Source: Phytophthora hibernalis
Taxonomy: Eukaryota; Oomycota; Peronosporomycetes; Peronosporales; Peronosporaceae
Direction: 5' to 3'
Length of the DNA stretch: 64,000 bases
Assembly: GCA_012656075.1 (NCBI GenBank)
Contig: JAAKBF010000151.1
Coordinates: 62,001-126,000 of the forward strand
Part shown: positions 21,313 to 32,829 of the stretch, piece after piece
Layout: the number at the start of each line of letters is the position of its first letter
How positions within the stretch are numbered: position 1 is the first letter of the stretch
Translations under genes and position numbers: made by a program
The notes under the pieces: generated by a model
Told to the model about the DNA's origin: nothing
Seen by the model: only the letters and a program-made list of their open reading frames with translations
Databases searched by the model: none

Positions 21313-22993
21313 CTAAATAACTTCAGCATACGTGTAGTAATTCCCACGCACTTTGTCTCGTAATGGACAGGGAACGAATCGACTCGCAATTTCCCTCCAC
21401 ATAGGAATGGCGATGACGCGTCTCCCAGCAACGAGGTCATCGACGATGTTGAAGCAGCGTGTATGTCCTGTGATGCCAAAATTCTCACGGTACAGATGCG
21501 TAAAGTCTAGTACGGGCCCAATGCATTCACCGTGATGCAAGCACGAGATCATCTCCACCTGCTCTCGAGCAGCCCAATCCTCGAACCCCATAATCCTTGC
21601 AGACTCAAACAAAGCGATGTTCAAGCGCCGAACCGCATCGTCCTCGTCAGTGCTATCCACAATTTCAGGACACAATGGCTCCTCTCCTCTTTTGAGAACT
21701 GCATTTTCACCACAGTCCCTTGCTTGTCGTTCGCGAGGAGTGTAGCAACGCTCATAGACGAAATGTTGCTTAAAGTATTGGCAGCCGTACAATTTTCGTA
21801 AAGATTGGCCAGCCCACCACTAATCTCGTATGTGTAGCTGTAGCTCCCCAAATCCTTGGCATCGATGTAGTCGCCATATGTGTGGGGTAAATCTTTGAAA
21901 AACGGGTACAAAATGTTGTTCGGGTCCTCCCATACGTTCACGTACGTCTTGGAATCGTTGGCCGAAGTGACACGCATCGTAATTGAGTCTGTGCCACTGA
22001 AGTTACCACCCCCAGCATTTGCACAGGGTGTCCAGAAGCGTGGATCGTTGTTCTTACTTGCTGTAGACAGATAGGCATTTGCATCTCCAAGTTGACACTT
22101 GAGATAAATGGTCTGGAGCAAGTCAATTAGCCCGTGGTGAGAATAGAAAATTGGGTCCACAGGAGCTTGCGTGTACGCCATGATACCGCCCAAGGTGTTG
22201 TGCACCGCATCTGAAGGCAAAACCAAAACAACAAAGCAGTCAGTCACAATTTTCACCACTGAAACAACTACTACCGGCGAGTCTACATGTACGTACTGTG
22301 GATTCCTCCCTCGATAGCGGCAGTGACTTTTCCCCACTCGTTGTACGTGAAGAGCTGCTGGTAAACAGAGCTGAAGGTCGCATCGGCTGAGTAGCTACCC
22401 AAATATGGATAACTGGTGCGAATAATGCAGTTCGCACAGCCTGTGTTGTTGCCGCAGAAGCGTCCAGCTAGGCCTTGATTCACGCAGGTTGTTCTGCTCG
22501 AGTAGGAAATACTGACGTTGTAAACGGTGAGCATCTTCTTGACCCCCAACGTCGAACCACCAAAATCGCCGATGATAGGTGAGCAACTGTCAATATTGGA
22601 GCAAAGGTTGCTAGCCTGCCTAGCCGTTCCCGATAGATGGTCCCAATAGGGCATCGTGATACATTCATACGTGGTATTGAGACTGCGCAGCATGATTTCG
22701 TAACCCAGCAGCAGCATCCGGTGCCAGTAGACGAATAAGCACGACCTGTGTGCTTCCAGGGTATTGGCGTAAGTCGTGTGAATCTGCACAAACTTCTGAT
22801 GAAACCCTCGACTCATCGCAGCCCCCACTGCGTCAATGTACAAATCCTTCTCGGTTTGGTTGTACGCGTCCCAAGATTTGCGAACGCGAGGTGCCCGGCA
22901 GGATGTACCAGCTAGTTGTCCATCGGCACTGAAGCGTGCGAGATGCAGTAGAACCACGATTAACCAGAGATTGCGAGAACTTGCAGTCGCCAT
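21313..22993 (-). CDS. Secreted tyrosinase B (type-3 copper), one frameshift
   Basis: Phenol oxidase that hydroxylates and oxidises phenols to quinones with a two-copper centre. The ATG at 22993 starts a hydrophobic signal peptide (NLWLIVVLLHLARFSADG). The CuA site shows FHQKFVQIH and AHRSCLFVYWHR; CuB shows HNAVHNTLGG and DPIFYSHHGLIDLLQ. An 86-nt intron (22211-22296, GTACGT...TTCAG) falls just before the first CuB histidine, exactly as in the neighbour. The frame is lost at an A4 run (21690-21693 in + coordinates); one added A gives 532 codons and restores the conserved EEPLCPEIV tail. It is arranged head-to-tail 217 bp downstream of tyrosinase A. Many Asn-x-Ser/Thr sites fit secretion. Confidence 0.88.
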
Positions 22994-23209
22994 GCTGCAA
23001 ATGACTCGGATGTTTGAAATTGTTGGATTCACTTGTCGGTTCGAAAATGCGATCTTGACTACGAGTCGCACGTGAAAGATCGGCATGGCAAGATCGCGAC
23101 GATTTTGCGCGAAGATTTTGCTTTCTGTTACGCTAGGATAGCAACGCAAAGACTTTGAATTGCTCGACATGTATTTCATAATCCACTGATACAACAAGTT
23201 ATCTACAAC

Positions 23210-24901
23210 TTACGAAGTCGTCATATCGTCGTCAGCGATTTTGACAGAGTTGAGTCCGTCCGCATACTTGGCGAAGGCCTTCTCAAAAGCCGACTTCGGC
23301 CGCGCGTACTTGGAGCAAGGCAGGAAACGGTTGGTGATGTCCTTCCACTTTGGAATACCGATCACACGGTCACCAGATTCCACGTACTGCATGATTGTGT
23401 AGCACCGTGGATGACCATCGACGCCGAAGTTCGTTTTGAAGAGTTGCGTGTAGTCGACGACGCCGCCGAGACAGTCCGCTTGATACTGGCACATGGCCAT
23501 CTCCACCTGCTCCCTGGCGGCCTCTTCCTCGTAGCCGACAATGCGGGCCGATTCGTAAAGTGCGACGTTCCAACGCTTCACCTTCTCATCATAGCTCGTT
23601 CCTGGCTCAATAACAGGACAAAGGTGCTCCTTGCCACTGTTGGGCTGCATTATCTCGTCCGCCATCAAGCTCGTCGTCAAATTCAATCCGGTCGAGCTTA
23701 TAGTGTTAGACGCTTTGCAGTTCTTGTACATGTTGGCCAGTCCGCCACTGATAGCGTAGGTGTAGCTGTAGTTCCCGAGGTCCTTGGCATCCACGTAGTC
23801 AGCGTACGTGTAGGGCAAGTCCTTGAAAAACGGGTACAAGATGTTCTTGGGGTCTTGCCACACGTTCACCATCGTTTTCCCATCGTAAGCGTACCCTCGC
23901 ATGGTAATGTTGTCTGCAGACGTGTAGTATCCGCCAGACCTTCTCGCACACGTGCTGAACCAGCGTGGGTCACTACCCTTGGCGCTTGCAGAAATAAGGG
24001 CGTTTTCGGCTCCAATCTGGCACTTGAGGTAGATCACTTGCAGCAAGTCGACTAACCCGTGATGCAGGTAGAAGATCGGGTCTGCTGGAGATTGAAGATA
24101 CCCCATGATACCACCGAGTGTGCTGTGAATTATATCTTACAACAATGAAAACACGGTTAAGACAACGTCAACAACAGGTCTGAAATCTCACACCATAATG
24201 AAGTACTCACTGTGGACACCGTTCTCGACATTTCCTCGAAAGCTGTCGTAGCTGTTGTAGGTGAAGACCTGCTGATACACAGAGCTGAATGAAGCCGATC
24301 CCGGGTACGGAGACCCACTGCCTTTTGTGCGAGTGATGCAGCTGGCACACGGCGTGTTGTTGCCGCAGAAGTGCGAAAGCGGGCCTTGATTGATGCACAG
24401 TGTGGACGACGACGTGCCAATCGTCGTGCCATAGATGTTTAAGCTCTTACTCACCCCCGTCACGGTACCTCCAGAGTCTGCAACGAAAGACGAGCAACTC
24501 TGTAAAGTGGTGCAGTTCCCAGCACTCAACCGAGCTTGTGACGAAACGTGGTCCCAGTACGGAAGTGTCAAACAACGGTACTTTGGATCCAGACTGCGCA
24601 GCATGTTCTCGTAACCCAGCAGCATCATGCGGTGCCAGTAGATGAACATGCAGTTTCGATGGGCATTGTACTCGGACTGCGTCTCTGTGTGCACTTGGAT
24701 GAACTTCATGTGGTACCCCTTGTCCATTGCGACTCCCACTGCTTCTAGGTACAAAGCCTTCTCCGACGCGTTGTACATATCCCAGGAGCGTCGAATGCGA
24801 GGGTCGGAGCAGTTGGTGCCAAATTGTTGTCCATTGGCAGTCGAAATCGCGAAAGCCACTAGCCCCACCAGGAGTGAAGACTTGAGCTTGAATCGCCCCA
24901 T
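23210..24901 (-). CDS. Secreted tyrosinase A (type-3 copper)
   Basis: Paralogue of the gene downstream, intact. I chose the ATG at 24901 because it places a signal peptide (LKSSLLVGLVAFAISTANG) at the N-terminus; an in-frame ATG exists at 24931. CuA ligands are His64, His71, His81 and His90 (GYHMKFIQVH, AHRNCMFIYWH). After a 75-nt intron (24136-24210, GTGAGT...GTAAG), CuB reads HNIIHSTLGG and DPIFYLHHGLVDLLQ. The two exons total 539 codons including stop. Cysteines are abundant (NCSDP, CGNNTPCASC), as expected of a secreted enzyme. Probable roles are melanin-like cross-linking of walls or oxidation of plant phenolics; substrate not determinable here. Confidence 0.92.
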
Positions 24902-24949
24902 TTTCAACGAGAGACGATTGATGCCAATCAAGAAGATCCGAGAATGACA

Positions 24950-25589
24950 AACATGAACCGACCGGTGGATTTGGAACGAGCGGTCGCTGGAAAGTCGCGA
25001 GATCTTGGAGCGCAGCTTGAAGAGTCGTAAGGGATCCTGCCAATTCGTCTGCTAGATATTGTAGTGGTTTTTATTGCTGTATTTCCACGTGATATGGTAC
25101 AACCAAGGAAGGTGATGGAACACTCAGCGCTCACGTTCTCTGACCCAGATAAACTTTGACGTACGCATCGAAAAATAGATAACTCCAGAAATATATTTGC
25201 ATTTTAAGTACCAAAAACATATTTTTGGTCAGTTTTTTAATTTTAATTCGCGGTCACTTATTTCGAATCCTCAAGCGCCTTATACATGTCCCACCAGCCC
25301 CCAACATGGTGGAGCACCTCTTTGCGTGGCTCGTGCAATTTTGCGCCACGAGCACCATTGGTGGTCTCCCTTCTTATTAGAGACGTTTCGCACGCATCAT
25401 TATCTTCACTTTATCGCCAAGCTAAACTGCCAGGAAAATGCGAAGTCGAGGCGAGCAGATCTTTCGCAGCAATCCCTACATCAGTCACAGTCCGCACATT
25501 ATTTTTGATTGGTCAGTTGCAAATATATCAAACCGTGCCACCACCGAAGTCATCAACAGCATGGTGCTGCTTAACACCGTGCAGACAGT
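24950..25589. other. Upstream region of tyrosinases, no gene seen
   Basis: Contains the tyrosinase A promoter region on the minus strand and unassigned short frames. Nothing convincing. Confidence 0.4.
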
Positions 25590-25778
25590 ATGCTGCCATT
25601 TTGCACTCTCCGATTTTGTGACCAGATCCAGCGCGAGACGCGCTACGTGACAAGGCACATTCAGCGAGGCGTTGTGCACTTTGCTGTAGCGCCCAAGCGA
25701 CTCAATGACATGGCGAAACTCTTCGGCCATTCAACGGGGCAGTTCAGCCGATTTATTCGTCGCATGGTACGCAACTAG
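25590..25778 (+). pseudogene. Possible PIF/Harbinger N-terminal HTH fragment
   Basis: The frame reads KRLNDMAKLFGHSTGQFSRF, resembling the helix-turn-helix that precedes the catalytic domain in Harbinger-type transposases (LxxMaxxFGrSxxxxSrv). It lies on the opposite strand from the catalytic-like fragment at 25934-26180. Tentative. Confidence 0.35.
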
Positions 25779-25933
25779 CTCTTCCAATTGCAGGTTATAA
25801 GCTTAATAGTTATACAGTGTTGTATCTCTACGACAAATGTGTGATCCTTATCTACTCCCAGTGCCGCATCTTCCCCCAGCGAATTTTCCTGTACGCTGCC
25901 GCTGTTCGCAGCAATGGAGAAACGATGTCCATG

Positions 25934-26180
25934 TCATACGTAGTAGTTTACGTAGCTCGCTTTCATGTAGGATGTCGTGTCGACAGCCTTCAACGATCCC
26001 CAGAAGTGAATGTCCAGTCCGTCTTGTGTGACTACAGCCTGATAATTCATGTAATGCACTCGCTCATGATCAGAATATACATGTTGTTGCAAGTTCCCCT
26101 TGGTCCCAGGGCGCGAAGACGTGCGACACGGGTTCTTAGTGCTGCCGACGGTCGGGGTCGGCCCGACCTGCATCGCTAAA
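25934..26180 (-). pseudogene. PIF/Harbinger-like DDE domain fragment
   Basis: Minus-strand frame with GNLQQHVYSDHERVHYMNYQ, then AVVTQDGLDIHFWGSL and DTTSYMK. This is the arrangement around the second catalytic Asp in Harbinger-type DDE_Tnp_4 transposases (Q..vYSgHkR.H..kyQ..vTpDGL...fGp). The fragment is short, with no flanking transposase, and is a remnant. Confidence 0.6.
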
Positions 26181-26331
26181 GCTAGCGTGATATACATACA
26201 AAGAAGAGGAGAGTGTTCTTCACAATCGATGATTCTGTAGCGTCGATTTTTGTCTCGTTTTGTGTTCTCTCGCAGCTTCATTGAGGAAAATGTGGAGGTG
26301 GGGTCGTTTGCGAAACGTCTCTATCCCATTC

Positions 26332-26660
26332 TTAGGGATCAACGAAAGTTTACGTAAGGGAGCTTATGCAATGACCATCAGCTCAGTCCGATAAAGGACG
26401 AGGACAGGCGGGTCTTTCTTGCTTGCGTGGTGTTCTTCTTGATTCGAAGTGAGGAGAACGCCACGCGTTCATCGGATGGCCTGCAGCGGAGGTACCGGTG
26501 TGTACCGGCATCGAGGAACAGTTTGGTGTGGAAAACACAATTCCCTTGTTTCACCATGGAATATAGCTTTTCACTTCTTAGGGGGTCAACGAAAGTTTAC
26601 ATTAAAGGGAGCATATTCAATGACCATCAGCTCAGTCCGATAAGTAACGAGGAGAGCGGT
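26332..26660. repeat. Pair of about 75-bp direct repeats
   Basis: Copies at roughly 26332-26405 and 26582-26655 share TCAACGAAAGTTTAC and then CAATGACCATCAGCTCAGTC, with about 85% identity by eye and 250 bp offset. They lie 3' of the minus-strand tyrosine-recombinase element and could be its split terminal repeats; that link is inference. Confidence 0.6.
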
Positions 26661-26690
26661 GCCTCCAAAGGGTCATGCGTCAGCCCCCTA

Positions 26691-28740
26691 CTAATGCAAC
26701 GTCAAATCACCCCGTGGTCCAGCCACCATGTTTGCCGACAGCGTTACCATATATTCTTTGCAGAGTCTGGTGTAGGTATTCAACGTGTTCGAAACCCACC
26801 GACCATGAAACTGGATCGTGAGTGCATCCGTTCCGGCTCAGTACATGTGTGTGGCTCCGCCAGCGCGTAGAGAATGAGAACTGAAGTCGCGTGGGTCTGG
26901 GTCGGTAGTAATTGCGGCTCGCTTGATGGCATCTGCTACGTCAGTAGAAGCGATGCAGGCCGGACTTCTGCGACGGTCCATATACACAGCGACCAGAATT
27001 GCAATGGGCACGTTTCCCGGATCTGAAGGAGGATCAAGGAGCCGAAAACAGGGCACCAAAATGGATGTCCAGAGCGCGAGAGCAGCCTTGTAGTGGGAGG
27101 CCTCCTTGGTTCGTCTTGGAGCCGATGAGACGCATGCAAACTGACTGCGCACTGGAAGGAGACAGGGTTGACCGGTTCTCAGCATCCACAACTGCAATGT
27201 CTTGTGCTCAAACAGCAAACCACTTGAAAGAACCACCACTGATCGCCATGATCTCCGAGCGTCGCAGGAGAAAAAAGAACGTCAAGCACATGCCCCCACA
27301 GGGCTTGCGCAGAGGGTTCAGCAATCGAGAGATTGTGGAAACACGTCTCGAGGAGAGCGATTGACACTGGAGCTTTCCGTTGCGGTGGCGAGTCGAGGAG
27401 GCTGATCCCTTTGAGCAGCATCCGGATGCGCGGGTGTGCAACCGGGAAGTCATGACCGGCAGCCGCGAAGAAATGTCGGATGCCGAATAGAACCGACATG
27501 ATGATGGAGACGCTACCAATAGGCCCTCCACATCCAAACCCAAACTGGAATCCGTGGAGGATAAAGTCGGAAATGTGCTGCACACGATGAACCAGTGGCA
27601 CGCCGTCTAGCGAGGGCAATATTCCGTGACGTGAAGCCCACGTCATCCACTTGGTTAAGGAATGGCTGTACTGTTCGAACGTGGAATCGACAATGGAGTG
27701 AGCGCGGATATACGTTGCCAGATATCCGTCAGACCCTGGATATTGACCGACGATGATTCCTGCGATCAGCCAGAAGTTAGTGACGAAAACTTGATCGCAT
27801 ACGAGGCGTTAGTGGTGATGTGGGACCCGGCGGCTGCACTATCGTTGTCGACACCAGCCACATGTATTGCGGAGAATCGTAGCTGGAAAGGCGTTTCTCA
27901 CCAGCATAGCAACTTGGGCGCGCGGATTTCGCGATGCGAGTTTGTTTTGCCACAAGTATTGTCGATATGGAACTGAACGTGACGCGGGCGTCCATTGCGA
28001 GTAACACCAGAACCCCACCGTGATTCCCACGCATGCGCGGCAAAGGCACACGACAGCAATTTGCGGAAGTTGATGTCGAACCCGTTCAACACGCCACACT
28101 TGAATTTGGCAATCAATTCGCGTTCGCTGTCCGAAAATTAATACTTGAGAAAGAAGTGTCCAACGCACAGAGACCGTGATCGGACGGTTCCAGCTCGACC
28201 ACAATGTCCAGTGCCGGGGGCGAGTTGAAGTACTCCAGTGATATCCCGTTCAAGTGCGGGGTGTGTATCACCACAGCAGATCCTGTCGCATATCTGGCGT
28301 GATCGAAACACACTGAAGCCGATGCATGAAGCTCTCTCGCAGTCGTAGGCGCTGCAGAAACGGCCGCGCTGCTCGAATACAGGTTGCCACATGCCGAAGA
28401 CTACCCATCAATTGCCGATATGACTGCCGCGAAAGAGACGCAGCCCAGTAGGCATCCGCCACGATTCACCGTGCTTTAGTGACCTTTTCAGCCGGCATTG
28501 ACACTGTTTCCGCGACGGTGTCGAACTCAAGGCCGAGAACGCGCTGTTTGGTACTCCAAGCGGTGAACTTCTTGACGTTGATGGCGTCCGCACCCAACAC
28601 GGCTACCATGGCAAACCGAAGGGATCGGTCGGCGTCGCTACACGACGTACCAATGTCTGCAGACACGTTGATATGGATGAATAACAATGTCTCTCCGACC
28701 AAACTTCATCTTTGTATGGTACATATTAGCCAATGAGATT
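26691..28740 (-). mobile_element. RT/RNase H/tyrosine-recombinase retroelement (DIRS-like), decayed
   Basis: Read on the minus strand in order. RT thumb/connection comes first: ADIGTSCSDADRSLRFAMVA and NVKKFTAWSTKQRVLGLEFD near 28690-28500, then SLRHVATCIRAARPFLQRLR near 28380. RNase H follows near 28020-27850: VQFHIDNT, then NKLASRNPRAQ. A tyrosine recombinase closes it: LLRRSEIMAISGG (Arg) near 27250, HSLRAGGATHMY (His-x-x-Arg) near 26845, and FHGRWVSNTLNTYTR carrying the catalytic Tyr near 26780, ending at a TAG at 26691. Numerous frame changes and a TGA after THMY make it non-coding as written. The RT palm with its Asp pair is missing from the 5' end. Retroelements with this order use recombination, not a DDE integrase, for insertion. 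Confidence 0.75.
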
Positions 28741-28859
28741 GGTCTTTAATTCGTTTTTGGCCAATAAAAACCATCTCTATGGATTTGGCGAATCGAATCA
28801 CGCAACGATTTTATTTTATCCAATAAAAATACGATTTTACGTTGCAGTCGGAAGCTGAG

Positions 28860-30984
28860 CGATTCCGACATATGTGGTCGGAGCTGACGCCCAGATATGT
28901 GTATCGTGCTACAAGCGAGAGGTGCGCCACGTATCACTCGCATATTTGCCGCCTCTCCGACCAAGAGTAATGAGCCTGAACGATTTGAAGCCCGCCAACA
29001 CCAAGCGCGCGCGACGGCCATAAAGGCGTTCAATCGCTTCCTCTCTGCCGAGGGCACGAGCATGAAGCATGTCAAGGCGTTGATCGTTGTCGACCCAAGC
29101 TGCGCGGGTGGCATCCTAGTGACGCTGATGGACAAGTTCGGTGTGTACCTAGCATTCCATGCAGGAGCAAAGGGGCTGCACTTGTCGCGCCACTCCGTCG
29201 CTCAATATTTCCGCCAAGCGAAGTGCTGGTTCCTCGACGAGTACCCTGTTCAAGGTGGAGCTGTGGCCCGCCAGCTGCTAGGCTTGGGGCGTACCCTTGA
29301 ACAGCACTGCATCAAACGCGAGAGTGGTGGGTTTGTCAAGAAAGCGGTTGCATGCACGAAGGATGATCTCAAGAAGATGACAAGTTATCTGTATTCAACG
29401 GCCTGCTGTGCGTCAGACTACCAAGATTCAGCACTGCTATGCCTATTGTGGTATCTCTTCGGGCGCGCTTCGGACCTGACCTTTGTCCGGAAGCAGCAGC
29501 TCACCATCGGTGCTGGTGGCGTGTTCTTCATCTGCTTCATCCGCGTGAAGACGTCAGACGAGCAGACACTGTCGCTCTTTCCGACGAAGACTTCATGACT
29601 TGCCCGCTGCTGGCGCTCGCTCTGGCCTTGATCATGCAGGAGTCGCCGTGCGCAGTGCTGCTCAATCACTTGCCAGTGCAGTCGAAGGACGTCCCTGTTG
29701 AGCTGACCGACTCGATCCCATTGCTGGATCTGCTTGAAGACAGCGGCGCCCTAGATTCTTCTCAGACGTCGAAGAGAAGCACGACCGTCCACACGACACC
29801 GACAGTCGGAGTCCACGCTCTTGTCAACCGCTTGCTCGATCGTGTTGTTGGTCCAGCTGGAGTCGAAGAGCCGCTGACCTCTCATTCGTTTCGACGTGGC
29901 GGCGCGCAGCATGCGAACGCGAGCTCAGAGCTGACGGCGCAGTGGATATTCGATCGCGGAGCCTGGAACTTGACCACGACCAACAAAGCCTTCGCGTACG
30001 TCTTCAATACTCCGAAAGAAGACCATCAAGTAGCCAAGGTGCTGAGCGGGATGGCGCCAAAGCAAGCCTGTGTTCTTCCGTCACTGGAAGTCTTCGACTC
30101 GACTACACAAGAACATATTAGAGAGGTTAGCCGCAAGATCTTCAATTCGAGTCATGCGCTGCCTTCAATGTCTGCGCTGCTGTGAGATATTGCTGACAGC
30201 AACTATCTTCCTCCACTACCCGTCGTTGATGAAGATCAACGCGCAGGCGCCTTCAAGGAAGACGATCCAGCGATGCGTTGAAGCCTCTGGTTTGACGACG
30301 ACGAGCCTGCTTGCTTGGTCACAACAACTCACGAGGTCAAAAGCTCAAGCCAACACCACCGCAGAAAACCTGACGGAAGGAAACGTGAAGGCCAAAGTTG
30401 CGTTCGAACATCAGACTGCCTTGATTGAAAGGTTAATTGAGGTCAACCGTAGCCTCGAGGCTCGAGTCAACTCCCTAGAAGCTGCAAATACCAATACTGA
30501 AGCGAAATCATCTGCACATGTAGATCAAGCCAAGCGACCAAGAGATGAAGATGAAATCGTACCGGTGAAGCGCCGACGCCGCTCAAAGACGATACCACTT
30601 ATGGACACCTGGCTCGCGTGGTACACTGCCGTTCCGCGCGGATGGCTAAGCACGGACAAGCACAAGAAATCAGATGCCAAGCAGCTTGTGGCCTTCATGA
30701 AGCTCTTCATCGAAGACGGATACACGCTCGACGAGTCATCGTCCAGCTACAAGGATAATGTCCGTCAGCTCGGAGAGTTAGCGTCAAGCAAAGTCACTGC
30801 GTACCTTGGCGCGCGAGGCGTACCGTCAAAGGGATCCAACGCTGTACTCAAGGCACTTCGGCAGCTGCATCGCGAGGGAAGCCTCAGCGACCTCATCAAC
30901 GCCTATCGCCAGCGTCTCGCCATCGATAGAGTTGTAGACCCTGCACCTATTCATCACCAAGGCACACTCAAGCTGCTCCCGTAA
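28860..30984 (+). mobile_element. Crypton-like tyrosine recombinase element
   Basis: A single long coding region without reverse transcriptase, typical of oomycete Cryptons. The N-terminal part (28897-29582) has a SAM-like helical core (RATAIKAFNRFLSAEGTSMK, LSRHSVAQYFRQAKCWFLDE). The catalytic part has LLWYLFGRASDLTFV (Arg) at about 29470, HSFRRGGAQH (His-x-x-Arg) at about 29885 and WNLTTTNKAFAYVF with the likely Tyr at about 29990. The C-terminal part (30290-30984) has a coiled coil (LIERLIEVNRSLEARVNSLE), a basic KRRRRSK stretch and a helical DNA-binding-like region. Frame changes occur near 29580 (one C short) and near 30270-30330, with a TGA at 30183. It stands back-to-back with the DIRS-like element. 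Confidence 0.75.
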
Positions 30985-31487
30985 CGCAACACGATCTTCT
31001 TTCCCACGTCCTTGTAGTCGGTGCTTCCGTTGATGTCAGGTCTGCAGCAGTCATTCGAGCATAGAAAATTTACCGATGGGCGGAATCGAACCACCTTCTT
31101 CCCTTTCGGGAGCTCTTCCATTGAGCTACATCGGTGGGGTTAGACAACAACCTCGCAGGGGTACTCGTCTGGAGTGCTCGACGGGGAATTAACGGTGATT
31201 CACAGTTCTTCGTGGCCGCGACAAACCCTCTAAGGTGACCGATGCTCGGTACCCCCCCTCAATTCACCGCGCCGGGTGGTCAATCGAGCACTGAGCTCAC
31301 AGGGCAAAATGCAAAATTGCACGTGCGCCACTCATTTACGAGGCGTAATTACGTATACCACCTATCAAGGAGCCAATCATTTGAGAGGATGTATTTTTAC
31401 GAAACCTCCACAATCTGGTGTGATATAAAATTTTGCGATGCGTCGGATGCTGGTCGGAGTTGCACTGACGGTCGGAGACGTGACGAT
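30985..31487. other. Spacer holding the tRNA-like gene
   Basis: Apart from the tRNA-like sequence, no feature is recognised. It precedes the first tandem P-family gene. Confidence 0.4.
31072..31135 (-). tRNA. tRNA-like sequence lacking a normal anticodon arm
   Basis: A perfect 7-bp acceptor stem (ACCGATG/CATCGGT), a D-arm GCTC-AATGGAA-GAGC and a T-arm GGTGG-TTCGATT-CCGCC are all present, with box A (TAGCTCAATGG) and box B (GGTTCGATTCC). The anticodon arm is replaced by a short hairpin TCCC-GAAA-GGGA, giving about 64 nt in total. It is too short for a 7-nt anticodon loop, so it is probably a tRNA pseudogene or the head of a tRNA-derived SINE. The name is by structure only. Confidence 0.6.
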
Positions 31488-32377
31488 ATGGAGGTAATTG
31501 GCGTGACAGCGTTCGCCCCTGCGCCAGCCCCGACGTATCGCTTCGCTATCTCCAGTCGAGCTGAGAAGCTGAAACTCACTCTGGAAGACCTGAAGAGCAA
31601 AAACCAATGGTAAACTCCTTCCTTTTCCTTTGTCTCTGGCTAACCTATCTGCTCTGCAGGAGTTCGGGCTTCCTGGATGATAAAGAATACGTGACGGGCA
31701 CGAACAAAATCCCCAATGCGAGTCTCGCTGACTACGTTCTGGTAAAATATTTAGAAAAACTGTTGAAATGGGGATTAGGTCTTTACTAACTTATTTCAAT
31801 GCAAGATGTTCAAGGACGCACTGACGTATCTGATGGATGATGCTGATCCAAACCAAGTGGGAAGTAAACTTGATGCTGGTAAAATACGACGCAAGTTGGT
31901 TGCGCTGGAAACAAATGTGCTGCAGCTGGAACTGTCGGTGAAGATTCGGGTCTTCCAGTCGGCGTGGACGGCCAAATATCTGTTCAAGCTGGAACCGGTT
32001 TCTCAAGAGAGAATTGACATTCTGGAGTCCAAGCTTCGAGACGTGGAGGACGAGCTGGAGAAGACGAAAACCGGTTGGAAGAGGAAAAGGAGGAGCGTGA
32101 GGAGATCGATGTGGAGTTAAACCAGCTCCGAGACAAAGTCACTGAAATGGAGACCGCGCATTTAAGCGTCAAAAAGGATGCCTCGCACGTCTACTTGAAA
32201 GCAGCCTCGAAGAACGTGCAGCAGCTGGACGACAAAGGGCAGATTGAATGGAGTTCTGTCAAAGGAGACGGCTTTAAGCTAACAGACGACTGTCATGCAG
32301 TTTTTCCTCGTTGCGGGGTGGTATACGATCAGCGTCAGTGTGTACTTGGCCCCTCAACGTACAGGGACAAGCGTTGA
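31488..32377 (+). CDS. P-family gene 1, unknown function, coiled coil
   Basis: Unrecognised oomycete-type protein. The N-terminal domain reads VTAFAPAPAPTYRFAISSRA and LKLTLEDLKSKNQW. A 50-nt intron (31610-31659) splits the Trp codon. Exon 2 encodes GFLDDKEYVTGTNKIPNASL, followed by a 64-nt intron (31742-31805). Exon 3 starts MFKDALTYLMDD and carries FKLEPVSQERIDILESKLRD leading into a charged coiled coil (LEEEKEEREEID). The frame is lost at an A4 run (32067-32070); one added A makes the spliced length 259 codons. The end after KLTDD differs from gene 2, so the last part may be mis-modelled. It is in tandem with gene 2, 450 bp downstream. The N-terminal domain may be a dimerisation head before a rod, but that is speculation. 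Confidence 0.6.
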
Positions 32378-32829
32378 ACTCCGACTGAATAGAACGTATT
32401 TCCAGTCGCAGCCTGCTCCGCTCAATGCCAAGCAAAATACCAGCGTTCTGCTTACCAGCACTGCTCTTTTCTAGAAAGATGACGCGATATCGCTGGTCGC
32501 AACTGGGTCTCCGCTGAAAGTCGGAGCTGACCTCAACGCATTCAAACTTGGGGATTGACGGGATACATCGACTTGCGTAGATGAGAAACCTTTCTACCGG
32601 TAGGATTATAATTTGCGTCGTAGTGTGATTCAACACCCGAAAATGTCGATTATAATTTGCGTCGTAATGTGACGAAAATTCGCTGGCTCGTATGATGATT
32701 TTTGTCTGTCGCCTCCTCGATTTAGTGGCAAGGGACGTAATCTATACGATGGGGTCTACATGTAGACTCGAGACTTTTTAGAGCAGAGATTTCTGCTCAT
32801 AAAGCGATTTTCATCGAAGTTGAGACACC

